From the NCBI RefSeq assembly GCF_002836515.1, contig NZ_PJBC01000066.1:186001-250000 (forward strand): a DNA stretch of 64,000 nucleotides, in the 5' to 3' direction. The position numbers and the translations under genes were made by a program. This stretch comes from Pseudomonas sp. Choline-02u-1 (GTDB lineage Bacteria > Pseudomonadota > Gammaproteobacteria > Pseudomonadales > Pseudomonadaceae). The notes beneath the pieces were generated by a model, which saw only the letters and a list, made by a program, of their open reading frames with translations, made no database searches and was not told the DNA's origin. Positions 35,590 through 43,793 of the stretch are shown here, one piece after another; the stretch's first letter is position 1; each line of letters starts with the position of its first letter.

Positions 35590-35790
35590 TGATTGCGCCT
35601 GATGGTGTACATCATCGTGCTGTGGAACTCCTTCTACATCACGGCCCCCGTGGAGGGACTAAAGCACCACGGCTACCCGGTGCTGGACGAAGATCTGGCT
35701 CGGCTATCACAGCATATTTTCTAACATATCAATATGCTGGGACGGTACTCCTTCGCAGCACTAGGTGACCCGCAGCCAGTGCGTCATCAA
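35590..35790 (+). pseudogene. Relic of Tn3-family transposase C-terminus
   Basis: In one frame from about 35596 the translation reads RLMVYIIVLWNSFYI..., then GLKHHGYPVLDEDLARLSQH, a stop codon at 35722-35724, and HINMLGRYSFAALGDPQ. This matches the end of Tn3-type TnpA (ILWNTVYM..LR..GYPV.EEDLARLSP..HINMLGRYSF), with an in-frame stop. Nothing upstream continues the match, so only the last 60 or so codons remain. It marks a past transposition next to the low-GC Hcp cassette. Confidence 0.7.
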
Positions 35791-35860
35791 GACGAAGGCT
35801 GTGAGGATAACCAAGACGCGGTTTTGAAAAAGCCTTTATGGGTATAGATTCGGTTTGAGG

Positions 35861-36166
35861 TTACTTTCGTGAAAAAAACCACTTAACTTTCCGCTTGACC
35901 GGTAATGAAAATGAATGAAGGAGAATGCAAGAAAACGCAAGCCAACCAATAAGTGGGTGCTCTGCAATTATCTCTGGTCTATGCCCTAAAAAAAGAAAGT
36001 TATTATTTTCTATAATATCTATATAAGGTACAACAAAGAAGCCATTGAACGTCAGGCAGAAGAAAAGCTTAATACTATTTAACTTTTTTCCAGAAAGGCG
36101 TGCTTTTAGAAGGTAGGCGAAAAAAACACCACAAACGGCCAAGATAGGGAAAATCCACACAATCAT
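35861..36166 (-). CDS. Small membrane protein, probable immunity protein
   Basis: 101 residues with three hydrophobic segments at about 2-20 (IVWIFPILAVCGVFFAYLL), 32-50 and 72-90, and a basic C-terminus KRKVKWFFSRK. The family is not recognised. It overlaps the DUF4225 gene by four bases (ATGA) as the last gene of an Hcp-DUF4225-membrane protein set. Position, size and inner-membrane topology fit a cognate immunity protein protecting against a membrane-acting toxin. AT-rich codon use differs sharply from the core genes. Immunity function is inference. Confidence 0.6.
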   Translation of the reverse strand: MIVWIFPILAVCGVFFAYLLKARLSGKKLNSIKLFFCLTFNGFFVVPYIDIIENNNFLFLGHRPEIIAEHPLIGWLAFSCILLHSFSLPVKRKVKWFFSRK

Positions 36167-36876
36167 TTCGTGGTCTCTTGGTAGATCTGTTTTCCTGTTT
36201 GGAAATCAGTGTGTATTTCAAGCCCCCATGCGCTAGCGCCCATTCCTTTATAAGATCGCACATAGTCTGTCCTTACGTATCTAAACAAACGCCAGGCATC
36301 GGGCTTTAATATGTAGCGACTAAGGCCGTAGGCAGACATGCCTAGGTCAGCGGTGCTGTAGGCTAAATTCCCTTCGCGCGCTTCATATCCCACCGACTTT
36401 GCTATGGCTTGATAACCCTTCCTGACAGGGCCTTCTGTATCAGCTCGATCCTCTAAAAGGTTGCGCCCGTTTTCATAAATGTTATTGGCTCCATGGGCCA
36501 TCATTGGCACACCAGCCACGAGACACAATGTGCCTGCTGAGGCATAGCATATCCCACCGCCTGTAATAACCTGCATTGCACCAGCGATAGCGCCGGCCCC
36601 CTTTTTAGTTATTTCCCATGACTGACTAAGCAAACTGCTTTGTTCGTTCTTCAGGTCCTGTAAACCCTGCTCAGGAGTTTTTTTGCCCTGAGAAACGTCA
36701 TCAACAATCCTTTTGGCGTAATAAGCGACTTCACGGTTGAACTGCAAGCGCAGCATGCCGTCTTTGATGTGTCTAACGCCCAATGTGCTGGCCTGGCTTC
36801 CTAGTTTTCCAGCTGCGGCGCTGACCATCCAGTAGTCACAACTATCAGATGTGCAACTCTCGCTCAGTCGTTTCAT
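36163..36876 (-). CDS. DUF4225 domain protein, probable T6SS effector
   Basis: 237 residues. The N-terminal ~90 residues are polar and helical (FNREVAYYAKRIVDDVSQGK). A hydrophobic, glycine/alanine-rich stretch at about 93-130 (GAGAIAGAMQVITGGGICYA onward) could form a membrane hairpin. The C-terminal part with GPVRKGYQAIA and YSTADLGMSAYGLSRY matches DUF4225 as I recall it from type VI-associated toxins. No signal peptide is present. It sits directly behind hcp with an ATGA overlap and in front of a three-segment membrane protein. I infer an Hcp-delivered toxin acting on the inner membrane. Confidence 0.65.
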   Translation of the reverse strand: MKRLSESCTSDSCDYWMVSAAAGKLGSQASTLGVRHIKDGMLRLQFNREVAYYAKRIVDDVSQGKKTPEQGLQDLKNEQSSLLSQSWEITKKGAGAIAGAMQVITGGGICYASAGTLCLVAGVPMMAHGANNIYENGRNLLEDRADTEGPVRKGYQAIAKSVGYEAREGNLAYSTADLGMSAYGLSRYILKPDAWRLFRYVRTDYVRSYKGMGASAWGLEIHTDFQTGKQIYQETTK

Positions 36877-37358
36877 TCGTTATTTCCCCATGTGCCATAT
36901 CCGCTGGTGCCAGCAGCATGGTGGGTCCAAATTATATCTCGGTAGCGGATAGCTATATGCTCTTGTGGTTCGGCATCGTTCTGCAAAATTGAATGGGGCA
37001 TTTCAAGTGTTAAGTCAGCAATAACTCCGCCGTTGATCGAAACTGAGTAGAATCTTTCCTGCATGCCGGAAGAGGAAATTCGATAAAAGCTAATTGTGCA
37101 GTTTATCTGCTCTCTAGTTGAAAGTGCTTGAGCAAGGAGAGGTGAGGATTTATCAATATTTTTGGTGATGATAATTGGATTGTGTGTTGGCTTGTCGATG
37201 TTTCCGATGCTGACCATGTTGTGGGAGTAAGAAAGCACCATGATTTCGTCGGTATGCCCTGACTGGCACTTGTTGCCAATAGAGTCCTGTGTTGAACAAC
37301 CCGCTGAAATCAATCCTTGAGCCTTTCCGGTGATGGTCATGTAACCATGGTTAGACAT
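36873..37358 (-). CDS. Hcp-family type VI secretion tube protein
   Basis: 161 residues. Features of Hcp are clear: N-terminal GYMTITGKAQGLISAGCS, then TDEIMVLSYSHNM, THNPIIITKNIDKSSPLLAQAL and a C-terminal AIRYRDIIWTH. Hcp hexamers stack into the tube expelled by the type VI system and also carry small effectors in the ring lumen. No other T6SS structural gene occurs in the window, so this is an orphan hcp coupled to a cargo gene. GGAG eight bases before the ATG supports the start. The gene is visibly AT-richer than its surroundings. Confidence 0.88.
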   Translation of the reverse strand: MSNHGYMTITGKAQGLISAGCSTQDSIGNKCQSGHTDEIMVLSYSHNMVSIGNIDKPTHNPIIITKNIDKSSPLLAQALSTREQINCTISFYRISSSGMQERFYSVSINGGVIADLTLEMPHSILQNDAEPQEHIAIRYRDIIWTHHAAGTSGYGTWGNNE

Positions 37359-37670
37359 ACGTGGAACTCCTTTTAGTCAGCCGAACATCCTATTACAAGG
37401 GTCTCAGGTGTGATCTAGGGCATTTCTGAAAAGCCACACGAAATATGTTGAACTGAGATCTGACGGCAACTCCGGAAAATGTCTCGTAAGTTTGTGAGTA
37501 GGTCGCGAATCCAGGGTGTCCGAGCTTAATCTGGCGTGCCATTGCCACCATTTCGCACCGGTGGCGATGAAATGGGCTTGGATGGCTTCCTGTTTGCTGT
37601 CTGACCCACCGTTATCGCTGGCAAACAAGCTCCCACAGGGTTCTCAGGTGCATGCAGAAATGGCGAGCAC
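37359..37670. other. Intergenic region between hcp and gcd
   Basis: About 310 bases containing the hcp promoter region and one lone half of a REP-like unit (CTGGCAAACAAGCTCCCACAGG, about 37617-37640). A 74-codon frame on the minus strand (37404-37628) lacks a ribosome site and recognisable family and is not called. Confidence 0.5.
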
Positions 37671-37710
37671 AAAAAAGGCGATGTCCCTCACGAGACATCG
37701 CCTTTGTTTT
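37671..37710. terminator. Bidirectional terminator after gcd
   Basis: A6, stem GGCGATGTC / GACATCGCC with loop CCTCACGA, then TTTGTTTT. It closes the leftward gcd transcript 15 bases past its stop. Confidence 0.88.
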
Positions 37711-37724
37711 ACCGCCGTTAAAGC

Positions 37725-40136
37725 TTATTCCGGCAGTTTGTAGGCAATGATGTAGTCGCCCATTTTGGTGCCCAGCGAGCCGTGACCACCTACAACCAAC
37801 AGAACGTATTGCTTGCCGTCCTTACCGGTGTAGGTCATCGGGGTCGCTTGACCACCCGCCGGCAGACGCGATTTCCACAGCTCTTTACCGCTGTTCACGT
37901 CGTACGCGCGCAGGTACTGGTCGAGGGTGCCGCTGAGGAAGCCGACGCCGCCGGCAGTGACCATCGAACCGCCCATGCTCGGCACGCCGAGCGTGAAGCC
38001 GATCGGGATCGGTGAGCTGTCGCGGCTGGTGCCGTTCTTGCGTTTCCACACGACTTTGCCGGTGGTCAGGTCGATCCCGGCGACGTAGCCCCAGGCCGGG
38101 GCCTGGCACGGTACGCCCAGTGGCGACATGAACGGATGCATGATCACCGCGTATGGCGCGCCGGTGTTTGGCTGCACACCCGAGGTTTCGCTTTCACGTT
38201 TGCTGCCGGCTTCGACTTTTTCGCGCGGAACCATTTTCGACACGAAGGCCATGTAGTTCGGGCTGGTAAACAGCATCTGGCGAACCGGGTCGACCGAGAC
38301 GCCACCCCAGTTGAACACGCCGACGTTACCCGGGTAGATCAGGCTGCCCTGTTCCGATGGCGGGGTGTACTGGCCTTCGTAACGCAGTTCCTTGAACTGG
38401 ATGCGGCACAGCATCTGGTCGAACGGGCTCGCGCCCCACATGGCTTTTTCGGTCAGTTCCGGGGCCAGCAGGTTGAGGTCCGAACGGGCCTGGGTCGGTG
38501 CGGTGTGGTCGCCTTTCACAGCGCCTTGCGGTACCGGGATTTCCTGGATCGGGATGATCGGCGTGCCGTCACGACGGTCGAGGACGTACAGGCTGCCCTG
38601 TTTGGTCGGGGCGATCAGCGCAGGTTTCACGCCGTCGGCGGTTTTCATGTCGAGCAGGGTAGGCTGGCTGCCGACGTCCATGTCCCACAGGTCATGGTGG
38701 GTGAACTGGTAGTTCCAGCGCACTTTACCGGTGGCCAGGTCCAGGGCAACGAGGCCAGCGCTGAATTTCTCGGCGCCCGGGGTGCGATTGCCGCCCCATT
38801 GGTCAGGGGTCTGGTTGCCCAGTGGCAGGTAGACCATGCCGAGTTTTTCATCGACGCTGGCCAGCGACCACATGTTCGCCGAGTTGCGGCTGTAGGTTTC
38901 GCCCGGGGCCAGAGGCTCGGTGGCGTCCGGCTTGTCGCTGTCCCAGTTCCACACCAGGTGACCGTCGCGCACGTCGAAAGCACGGATCACGCCCGATGGC
39001 TCGTTGGTCGATTCGTTGTCGGTAACGTGACCGCCCATGATCACCAGATCACGAGTGATTGCCGCTGGCGAAGTGGAGTAGTAGCCACCGGCGGTGAACG
39101 GGCCGATGCCTTGGGTCAGGTCGACCACGCCGTTGGTACCGAAGCCTTCGCAGATCTTGCCGGTGTCGGCGTTCAGTGCGATCAGGCGGGCGTCAGCGGT
39201 TGGCAGGTACAGGCGACGCGGGCAGGCCTGAGCAACGGCTTGGCCCGCTTCGGAGATGACGGCCGAGCCAGCGTTTTCAGACTTGGCGTACGCGGCTTCG
39301 TCGTAGTACGACACGCCACGGCAAGTCATGTGGGCGAAGCCCTTGAAGCCGACCGGGCTCTTGATCTGTGGATCGAAGCGCCAGATTTCCTTGCCGGTGT
39401 CCGGATCCAGCGCCAGCACTTTGCTGTGTGCGGTGCAGGCGTAGACCATGCCATTGGCTTTGAGCGGGGTGTTTTCGTTGGTCAGCTCGACCGGGTCATC
39501 GTCGGTCGGCAGGTCGCCCGTCTGAATGCGCCAGGCTTCTTGCAGCTTGCCGACGTTTTCCGGGGTGATCTGCTTGAGCGGCGAGTAGCGGTCACCGAAC
39601 TCGGTGCGACCGTAGGCCTGCCAGTCGCCGTCCGGCATGGCCGGTGCGGTGCTGGCCATGTCGGCGGTGTCGCGGCCCAGTTCGCCGAAGGTTTCGCCCG
39701 GGTGGGTGAACAGGCTGGCCAAAGCGGTAACGCCGGCCAGGATCACCGCGACGGTCAGACCGCCGGTGCCCATTTTCGCCGGGCCGTTGAGCAACAGCGG
39801 ACGACGGAACCACGGCAGCAACATCACGAAGCCGAGGACAAACCACAGCGCCAGACGTGGCACCAATTGCCACCAGTCCAGACCGACTTCCCACAACGCC
39901 CAGACAGTGCTGGCAAACAGCACGATGGCGTACAGGCCCAGCGCCGCGCGGCGGCGCATCAGCAGCAGAATGCCGGTCAAGGCGATACCGATGCCGGCCA
40001 GCAGGTAGTACAGCGAGCCGCCAAGCGTGCTCAGCTTGATTCCCCCGGCCAGCATGGCCAGGCCCATCAGTAGAAGCAGGATGCCGAGCAGGGCGGGTAG
40101 TAGCCGACCCCGGCTCGCAGCACTTTCGGTGCTCAT
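37725..40136 (-). CDS. gcd: Quinoprotein (PQQ) glucose dehydrogenase, membrane-bound
   Basis: 803 residues. Gcd oxidises glucose to gluconolactone in the periplasm and passes electrons to ubiquinone. Five transmembrane segments occupy about residues 10-145. The rest is the PQQ eight-bladed propeller with W-motifs such as LALDPDTGKEIWRF, LDLATGKVRWNY and GIDLTTGKVVWKR, plus HHDLWDMDVGSQP and GNQTPDQWGGNRTPGAEKFS. GGAG precedes the ATG at 40136. The OprB-type porin upstream in the same direction supports a role in peripheral glucose metabolism. Confidence 0.95.
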   Translation of the reverse strand: MSTESAASRGRLLPALLGILLLLMGLAMLAGGIKLSTLGGSLYYLLAGIGIALTGILLLMRRRAALGLYAIVLFASTVWALWEVGLDWWQLVPRLALWFVLGFVMLLPWFRRPLLLNGPAKMGTGGLTVAVILAGVTALASLFTHPGETFGELGRDTADMASTAPAMPDGDWQAYGRTEFGDRYSPLKQITPENVGKLQEAWRIQTGDLPTDDDPVELTNENTPLKANGMVYACTAHSKVLALDPDTGKEIWRFDPQIKSPVGFKGFAHMTCRGVSYYDEAAYAKSENAGSAVISEAGQAVAQACPRRLYLPTADARLIALNADTGKICEGFGTNGVVDLTQGIGPFTAGGYYSTSPAAITRDLVIMGGHVTDNESTNEPSGVIRAFDVRDGHLVWNWDSDKPDATEPLAPGETYSRNSANMWSLASVDEKLGMVYLPLGNQTPDQWGGNRTPGAEKFSAGLVALDLATGKVRWNYQFTHHDLWDMDVGSQPTLLDMKTADGVKPALIAPTKQGSLYVLDRRDGTPIIPIQEIPVPQGAVKGDHTAPTQARSDLNLLAPELTEKAMWGASPFDQMLCRIQFKELRYEGQYTPPSEQGSLIYPGNVGVFNWGGVSVDPVRQMLFTSPNYMAFVSKMVPREKVEAGSKRESETSGVQPNTGAPYAVIMHPFMSPLGVPCQAPAWGYVAGIDLTTGKVVWKRKNGTSRDSSPIPIGFTLGVPSMGGSMVTAGGVGFLSGTLDQYLRAYDVNSGKELWKSRLPAGGQATPMTYTGKDGKQYVLLVVGGHGSLGTKMGDYIIAYKLPE

Positions 40137-40247
40137 AGTGTGATTCTCCGTGACGTTTATGTAGTCCCGCGCTGTAGTCACTTTAGATGACGATTTGGCG
40201 CAGGCATGGTTCAGATAAAAACTTGTTCGGCTAACCAAATGCATTCC

Positions 40248-40337
40248 TGTGGCAGCGGGCTTGCTCGCGAAGGCGATGTGTCAGGTGCGCAGGTGTCACC
40301 TGATACACCGCTTTCGCGAGCAAGCCCGCTCCCACAT
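40248..40337. repeat. REP-type inverted repeat pair (GTGGGAGCGGGCTTGCTCGCG family)
   Basis: Left unit CCTGTGGCAGCGGGCTTGCT (one change) and right complementary unit CGCGAGCAAGCCCGCTCCCA lie between oprB and gcd. Confidence 0.9.
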
Positions 40338-40355
40338 TTGATATTGACCGGGCGC

Positions 40356-41717
40356 TTAGAACGACGACTGGATCTTGATCCCGCCGATCAGGGCGTCGTC
40401 GACGTCGTTCACGCCACCGGGGTGGCGGATGTATTGCAGGTTCGGGCGCACGGTCAGCCAGTTGGTCACGTGCACGCCGTAATACAGTTCGGCGCTGTAT
40501 TCGGTGTCCTGCGGTGGCAGGAACGCCGGATTGTCGTAGTCGTAGACGGCGTTGGCGCGGTTGCTCGCTTCGGCGTTCTTGCGATAGGCCGGGTTGACGT
40601 GGACGCGTGCCAGAGCAAAACCGATGTCGTCCTTGGCGCGAGCATCGAACGGGCCTTTGTAGGTCAGGCCGGCCTGTACATAGTTGTCGATCGCGTTGGT
40701 TTTCTTGTCGTGCATCGTCGCGTTGGCGAACAGACTCAGGCCACGGCTGTTATCACTGGCCACACTGGTGATTTGCTGCTGCACACCCAGCCACACGCCG
40801 TGCTTGCTCGACGCGCTGCGGTAGGCTTCGCCGCTCAGCGCTGCCGGTTGGCCGTTCTGGTCTTTATAGACGTCTGAGGCCTTGGCGTTGCTGTAGTAGT
40901 AACCGGCACGGTATTCGCCCGGCAGGCCGTTGAGCTTCGGCGTCCACACCAGTTCGACCGGCAGGATCGCGCCCTGGGTGCCGCTGCCGCTGAGTTTGAA
41001 GCCGTTGCCGCGATCAAGGTTCGACGGGTTCTGCTCATAAGCGCCGATCTGCGCATACAGCTCCGGCGTCAGGTGATATTTGACCCGCAGCGCCCACTGG
41101 CTGACCGGCCAGTTGTACCAGATGCCGCCGACCCAGTTGCCGACCTGCGAGCCGCAGAAGGCCAGGTTCTGGAAGTCGCAAGGGAAGCTGTTGAAGTCTT
41201 CGCCTTCACCGAAGCGGCCGACTTTGATGTCGAGCTTCTGATCGAAGAATTTCTGCTGATACCACATCTGCGTCAGGCGGGTGGTCTGGCCACGGCCCCA
41301 GACTTCCTGGGCGGAAGTGAAGCCGCCAACGCGCGGGTCGTTGATGCGGTCGTTGCTGATGTTGTTGCCGCTGCGCTTGGTGATGGTCAGTTGGAACTCG
41401 GCGTCGTCCCAACCGAGGATCTTCTGCAGGTCCAGATGCGTGCCGAGGCCGAACTGGTCGCTGTAGCGCGCGGTGCGGTCATGGTCGTAACCGCCGTGCA
41501 GGTTGCTGCCCATTTCGCCGGTGTAATCGAGTTTGAAGTCGTAGCCTTTTTCCGCAAGTTCTGTGCGCGTGCCATTCCAGTCACCGAGCATGTACGGGGA
41601 TTCACTGTCGAAGGCCGGCGCTGCATGGGCGCAGGTGGCAAGACCGACTGCGGCGCAGCCGCCAAGGGTGCGCAGAGTGGAGATAGCGCTGTCTCGGGAG
41701 AAGGAAAAATCAGGCAT
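40356..41717 (-). CDS. oprB: OprB-type carbohydrate (glucose) porin
   Basis: 453 residues with a signal peptide ending in ATCAHAAPAF. The mature part is a 16-stranded-type barrel of the OprB family. Blocks include YMLGDWNGTRTELAEKGYDF, HLDLQKILGWDDAEFQLTIT, DIKVGRFGEGEDFNSFPCDF and GGVNDVDDALIGGIKIQSSF at the end. OprB lets glucose and related sugars cross the outer membrane. It is upstream of gcd and co-directional, separated by a REP pair. The ATG at 41717 gives a clean signal peptide; the longer frame adds residues without similarity. Confidence 0.93.
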   Translation of the reverse strand: MPDFSFSRDSAISTLRTLGGCAAVGLATCAHAAPAFDSESPYMLGDWNGTRTELAEKGYDFKLDYTGEMGSNLHGGYDHDRTARYSDQFGLGTHLDLQKILGWDDAEFQLTITKRSGNNISNDRINDPRVGGFTSAQEVWGRGQTTRLTQMWYQQKFFDQKLDIKVGRFGEGEDFNSFPCDFQNLAFCGSQVGNWVGGIWYNWPVSQWALRVKYHLTPELYAQIGAYEQNPSNLDRGNGFKLSGSGTQGAILPVELVWTPKLNGLPGEYRAGYYYSNAKASDVYKDQNGQPAALSGEAYRSASSKHGVWLGVQQQITSVASDNSRGLSLFANATMHDKKTNAIDNYVQAGLTYKGPFDARAKDDIGFALARVHVNPAYRKNAEASNRANAVYDYDNPAFLPPQDTEYSAELYYGVHVTNWLTVRPNLQYIRHPGGVNDVDDALIGGIKIQSSF

Positions 41718-42018
41718 GAAGAAGTCTTTTTTTGATGTTTTTCGAGTGCAGGCCGAGCGCTTCAGAATGTCGCAGGCAGTGAAGCGTTTCAGCGGAAGGG
41801 CGGCAGGATAATGATCTGTAACAAATTGAGAAAGCGCTTTTGCAGACATGCAGCGTTTCGGATTCGGTAACAGTGCGGCAAACGGGCGCAGTGTGGGGCG
41901 GGTCACAGCCTGCGATCTTCCCGGGTTGGCCTACATTTTCAGGAAGGCCTTCCACCCGCTCAGCCCCTCGGCTAAGGTGCGCGGCTTTACGCATCTCCAC
42001 TTCGCTCAAAGGCCCGGC
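41718..42018. other. Divergent promoter region between oprB and VF530 gene
   Basis: About 300 bases without a gene. It contains AT-rich stretches next to oprB (AATGATCTGTAACAAATTGAG) and the repeat-like pair GCTTTTGCAGACATGCAGCG. I see no operator I can name. Confidence 0.4.
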
Positions 42019-42249
42019 ATGAACGAACAAACCCCTGATCCGCTGCACGGCGTGACCCTCGAACAGATCCTCAATGCACTCGTCGCTCACTACGAGTGGT
42101 CGGGGCTGGCCGAGCGTATCGATATCCGTTGCTTCAAGAGCGATCCGAGCATCAAGTCGAGCCTGACCTTCCTGCGTAAAACCCCGTGGGCGCGGGAGAA
42201 GGTCGAGCGCCTGTACGTGAAGTTGATGCGCACCAAGCGACCGCTCTGA
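42019..42249 (+). CDS. VF530 family small DNA-binding-like protein
   Basis: 76 residues. The family pattern DPLHGVTLEQIL..LV.HYEWSGLAERI.IRCF..DPSIKSSLTFLRKTPWAREKVE is evident. VF530 proteins adopt a compact helical fold suggested to bind nucleic acid; function is not established. The ATG at 42019 aligns with the family; upstream sequence in the same frame is intergenic. It is followed after one base by the Pr6Pr gene. Confidence 0.88.
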   Translation: MNEQTPDPLHGVTLEQILNALVAHYEWSGLAERIDIRCFKSDPSIKSSLTFLRKTPWAREKVERLYVKLMRTKRPL

Positions 42250-42250
42250 G

Positions 42251-42889
42251 ATGGACAGCGCGAGGCAGCGACGCCTGATTACCTGCCTGGCCATGTTGGG
42301 CTGGGCCGGATTGACGATTCAGCTGTACCTGATCTTCTTTGCGCGATTGAGCATCGGCGCCAGCCTGTTGGGCGGGCTGGTGAGCTTCTTCAGCTACTTC
42401 ACGATATTGACCAATACGCTGGTGGCGACCGTGTTGACCTGCGCCGTGAGCCAGCGTGAATCCGCCGCGCGGCGCTGGTTTCTGCAACCGTGGGTCAGCA
42501 GTGGCATAGCCGTAAGCATCGCCGTCGTCGGTCTGGCGTACAACATTCTGCTGCGGCATTTGTGGCACCCCGAAGGCTGGCAGTTCATCGCTGATGAATT
42601 GCTCCACGATGTCATGCCGGTGCTGTTTCTCGGCTATTGGTGGTGCTGCGTCCCCAAAGGCACGTTGCGCCTGTGGCACTTGCCACTGTGGATGATCTAT
42701 CCGCTGGTGTACTTCATCTACGCCTTGCTGCGTGGGCATCTGCTCGGCGCGTATGCGTATCCGTTCATTGATGTCGCGGTGTTGGGTTATCCACAGGTGC
42801 TGGCGAACGCCGGGGGGATTTTGGTGGGGTTTGTGCTGGTGGGGTTGCTGCTAATTGGCCTGGATCGTAGAAAGACCGCACGAAGTTGA
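42251..42889 (+). CDS. Pr6Pr family integral membrane protein
   Basis: 212 residues with about six transmembrane helices. The aligned landmarks SFFSYFTILTNTLVA, HDVMPVLFLGYWW, WHLPLWMIYPLVYFIYALLRG and YPFIDVAVLGYPQVLANA are those of the FAR-17a/AIG1-like 'Pr6Pr' membrane family. Its biochemical role is unknown. It starts one base after the VF530 stop, so the two are a transcription unit. Confidence 0.85.
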   Translation: MDSARQRRLITCLAMLGWAGLTIQLYLIFFARLSIGASLLGGLVSFFSYFTILTNTLVATVLTCAVSQRESAARRWFLQPWVSSGIAVSIAVVGLAYNILLRHLWHPEGWQFIADELLHDVMPVLFLGYWWCCVPKGTLRLWHLPLWMIYPLVYFIYALLRGHLLGAYAYPFIDVAVLGYPQVLANAGGILVGFVLVGLLLIGLDRRKTARS

Positions 42890-42895
42890 GATCCA

Positions 42896-42990
42896 TTGTG
42901 GGAGCGGGCTTGCTCGCGAATGCGGTGTAACAGTTTGCATAAATGTTGACTGACACACGGATTTCGCGAGCAAGCCCGCTCCCACAGGGG
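42896..42990. repeat. REP-type inverted repeat pair (GTGGGAGCGGGCTTGCTCGCG family)
   Basis: Near-perfect facing copies TGTGGGAGCGGGCTTGCTCG and CGCGAGCAAGCCCGCTCCCA around a 40-base spacer between convergent genes. Confidence 0.92.
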
Positions 42991-43007
42991 AAATTGCAGG
43001 GAGGCGA

Positions 43008-43793
43008 TTATTCTTCGTCAGAGCCCTCGGCGCGCCAGTAGCCGACAGCCTTGATGAACTGTTCATCCAGTCCATGTTCATCGATCAGTACCCGGCGGAT
43101 CTGCCGTGAGACCTTGGTTTCGGTCGCGACCCACGCATACAGATTGCCCTTGGGCGCCTGCAGTTGTTTGACCGTGGTCAGCAGGTTGTCCTTGCCGCCT
43201 TCGCGCAGCACCCAGATCACATTGACCTGCGCTGCGCTTTCCAGCCGCTGCTGTTCGGCGCCGTTTTCCACTTCGATCACCACCAGCGCGTTGCGATTGG
43301 CTGCCAGGCCTTCGAGCCGGCGGGCAATAGCGGGCAGGGCGGTTTCGTCGCCGATCAGCAGATAACTGTCGAAGATGTCCGGCACGATCATCGAGCCGCG
43401 CGGGCCGCCGATATGCAGGAATTGCCCCGGTTGCGCCTGTTCCGCCCATGTCGAGGCAGGGCCATCGCCGTGCAGGACGAAGTCGATGTCCAGCTCCATT
43501 TTGTCGAGGTCGTAGCGACGCGGGGTGTAGTCGCGCATTTCCGGTTTTGCACCTTCATCCTTACCGGCGCCGAGCACCATCGTTTCCAGCGCCGCCGCCT
43601 GTTCGGCGTTCTGCGGGAACAGCAATTTGACGTGGTCGTCCGTGCCCAGGCTGATGAACCCGGCCAGTTCCGGCCCGCCGAGGGTGATGCGGCGCATGCG
43701 TGGGGTCAGATCGGTGACGCGCAACACTTGCAGCTTGCGGCGTTTGATTTCGTGCATCACGCGGTGAATGGTCTGAGTATCGACAGCGGTCAT
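43008..43793 (-). CDS. yqjH: Siderophore-interacting protein, NAD(P)H-dependent ferric reductase (YqjH/ViuB-like)
   Basis: 261 residues. The FAD-binding barrel contains MRDYTPRRYD (the RxYT-type flavin motif) and VLHGDGPASTWAEQAQPGQFLHIGGPRGS. The C-terminal NAD(P)H-binding part has YLLIGDETALPAIARRL and ends GYWRAEGSDEE. These proteins reduce ferric siderophores in the cytosol to release iron. It is the second gene after a PadR-type regulator with an ATGA overlap, the same pairing as E. coli yqjI-yqjH, although there the genes are divergent. Symbol by similarity only. Confidence 0.85.
   Translation of the reverse strand: MTAVDTQTIHRVMHEIKRRKLQVLRVTDLTPRMRRITLGGPELAGFISLGTDDHVKLLFPQNAEQAAALETMVLGAGKDEGAKPEMRDYTPRRYDLDKMELDIDFVLHGDGPASTWAEQAQPGQFLHIGGPRGSMIVPDIFDSYLLIGDETALPAIARRLEGLAANRNALVVIEVENGAEQQRLESAAQVNVIWVLREGGKDNLLTTVKQLQAPKGNLYAWVATETKVSRQIRRVLIDEHGLDEQFIKAVGYWRAEGSDEE

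Noticed and set aside
37404..37628. 74-codon minus-strand frame between hcp and gcd
   Set aside because: No ribosome-binding site and no recognised family. Kept only as a note.
38136..40073. 645-codon plus-strand frame, and 58599-60299 (566 codons)
   Set aside because: Antisense to gcd and to the penicillin-binding protein; both coding strands are supported by motifs.
40248..42990. REP pairs interpreted as CRISPR repeats or as terminators
   Set aside because: Copies are inverted pairs scattered singly between genes, without regular spacers or cas genes, and lack T tracts.
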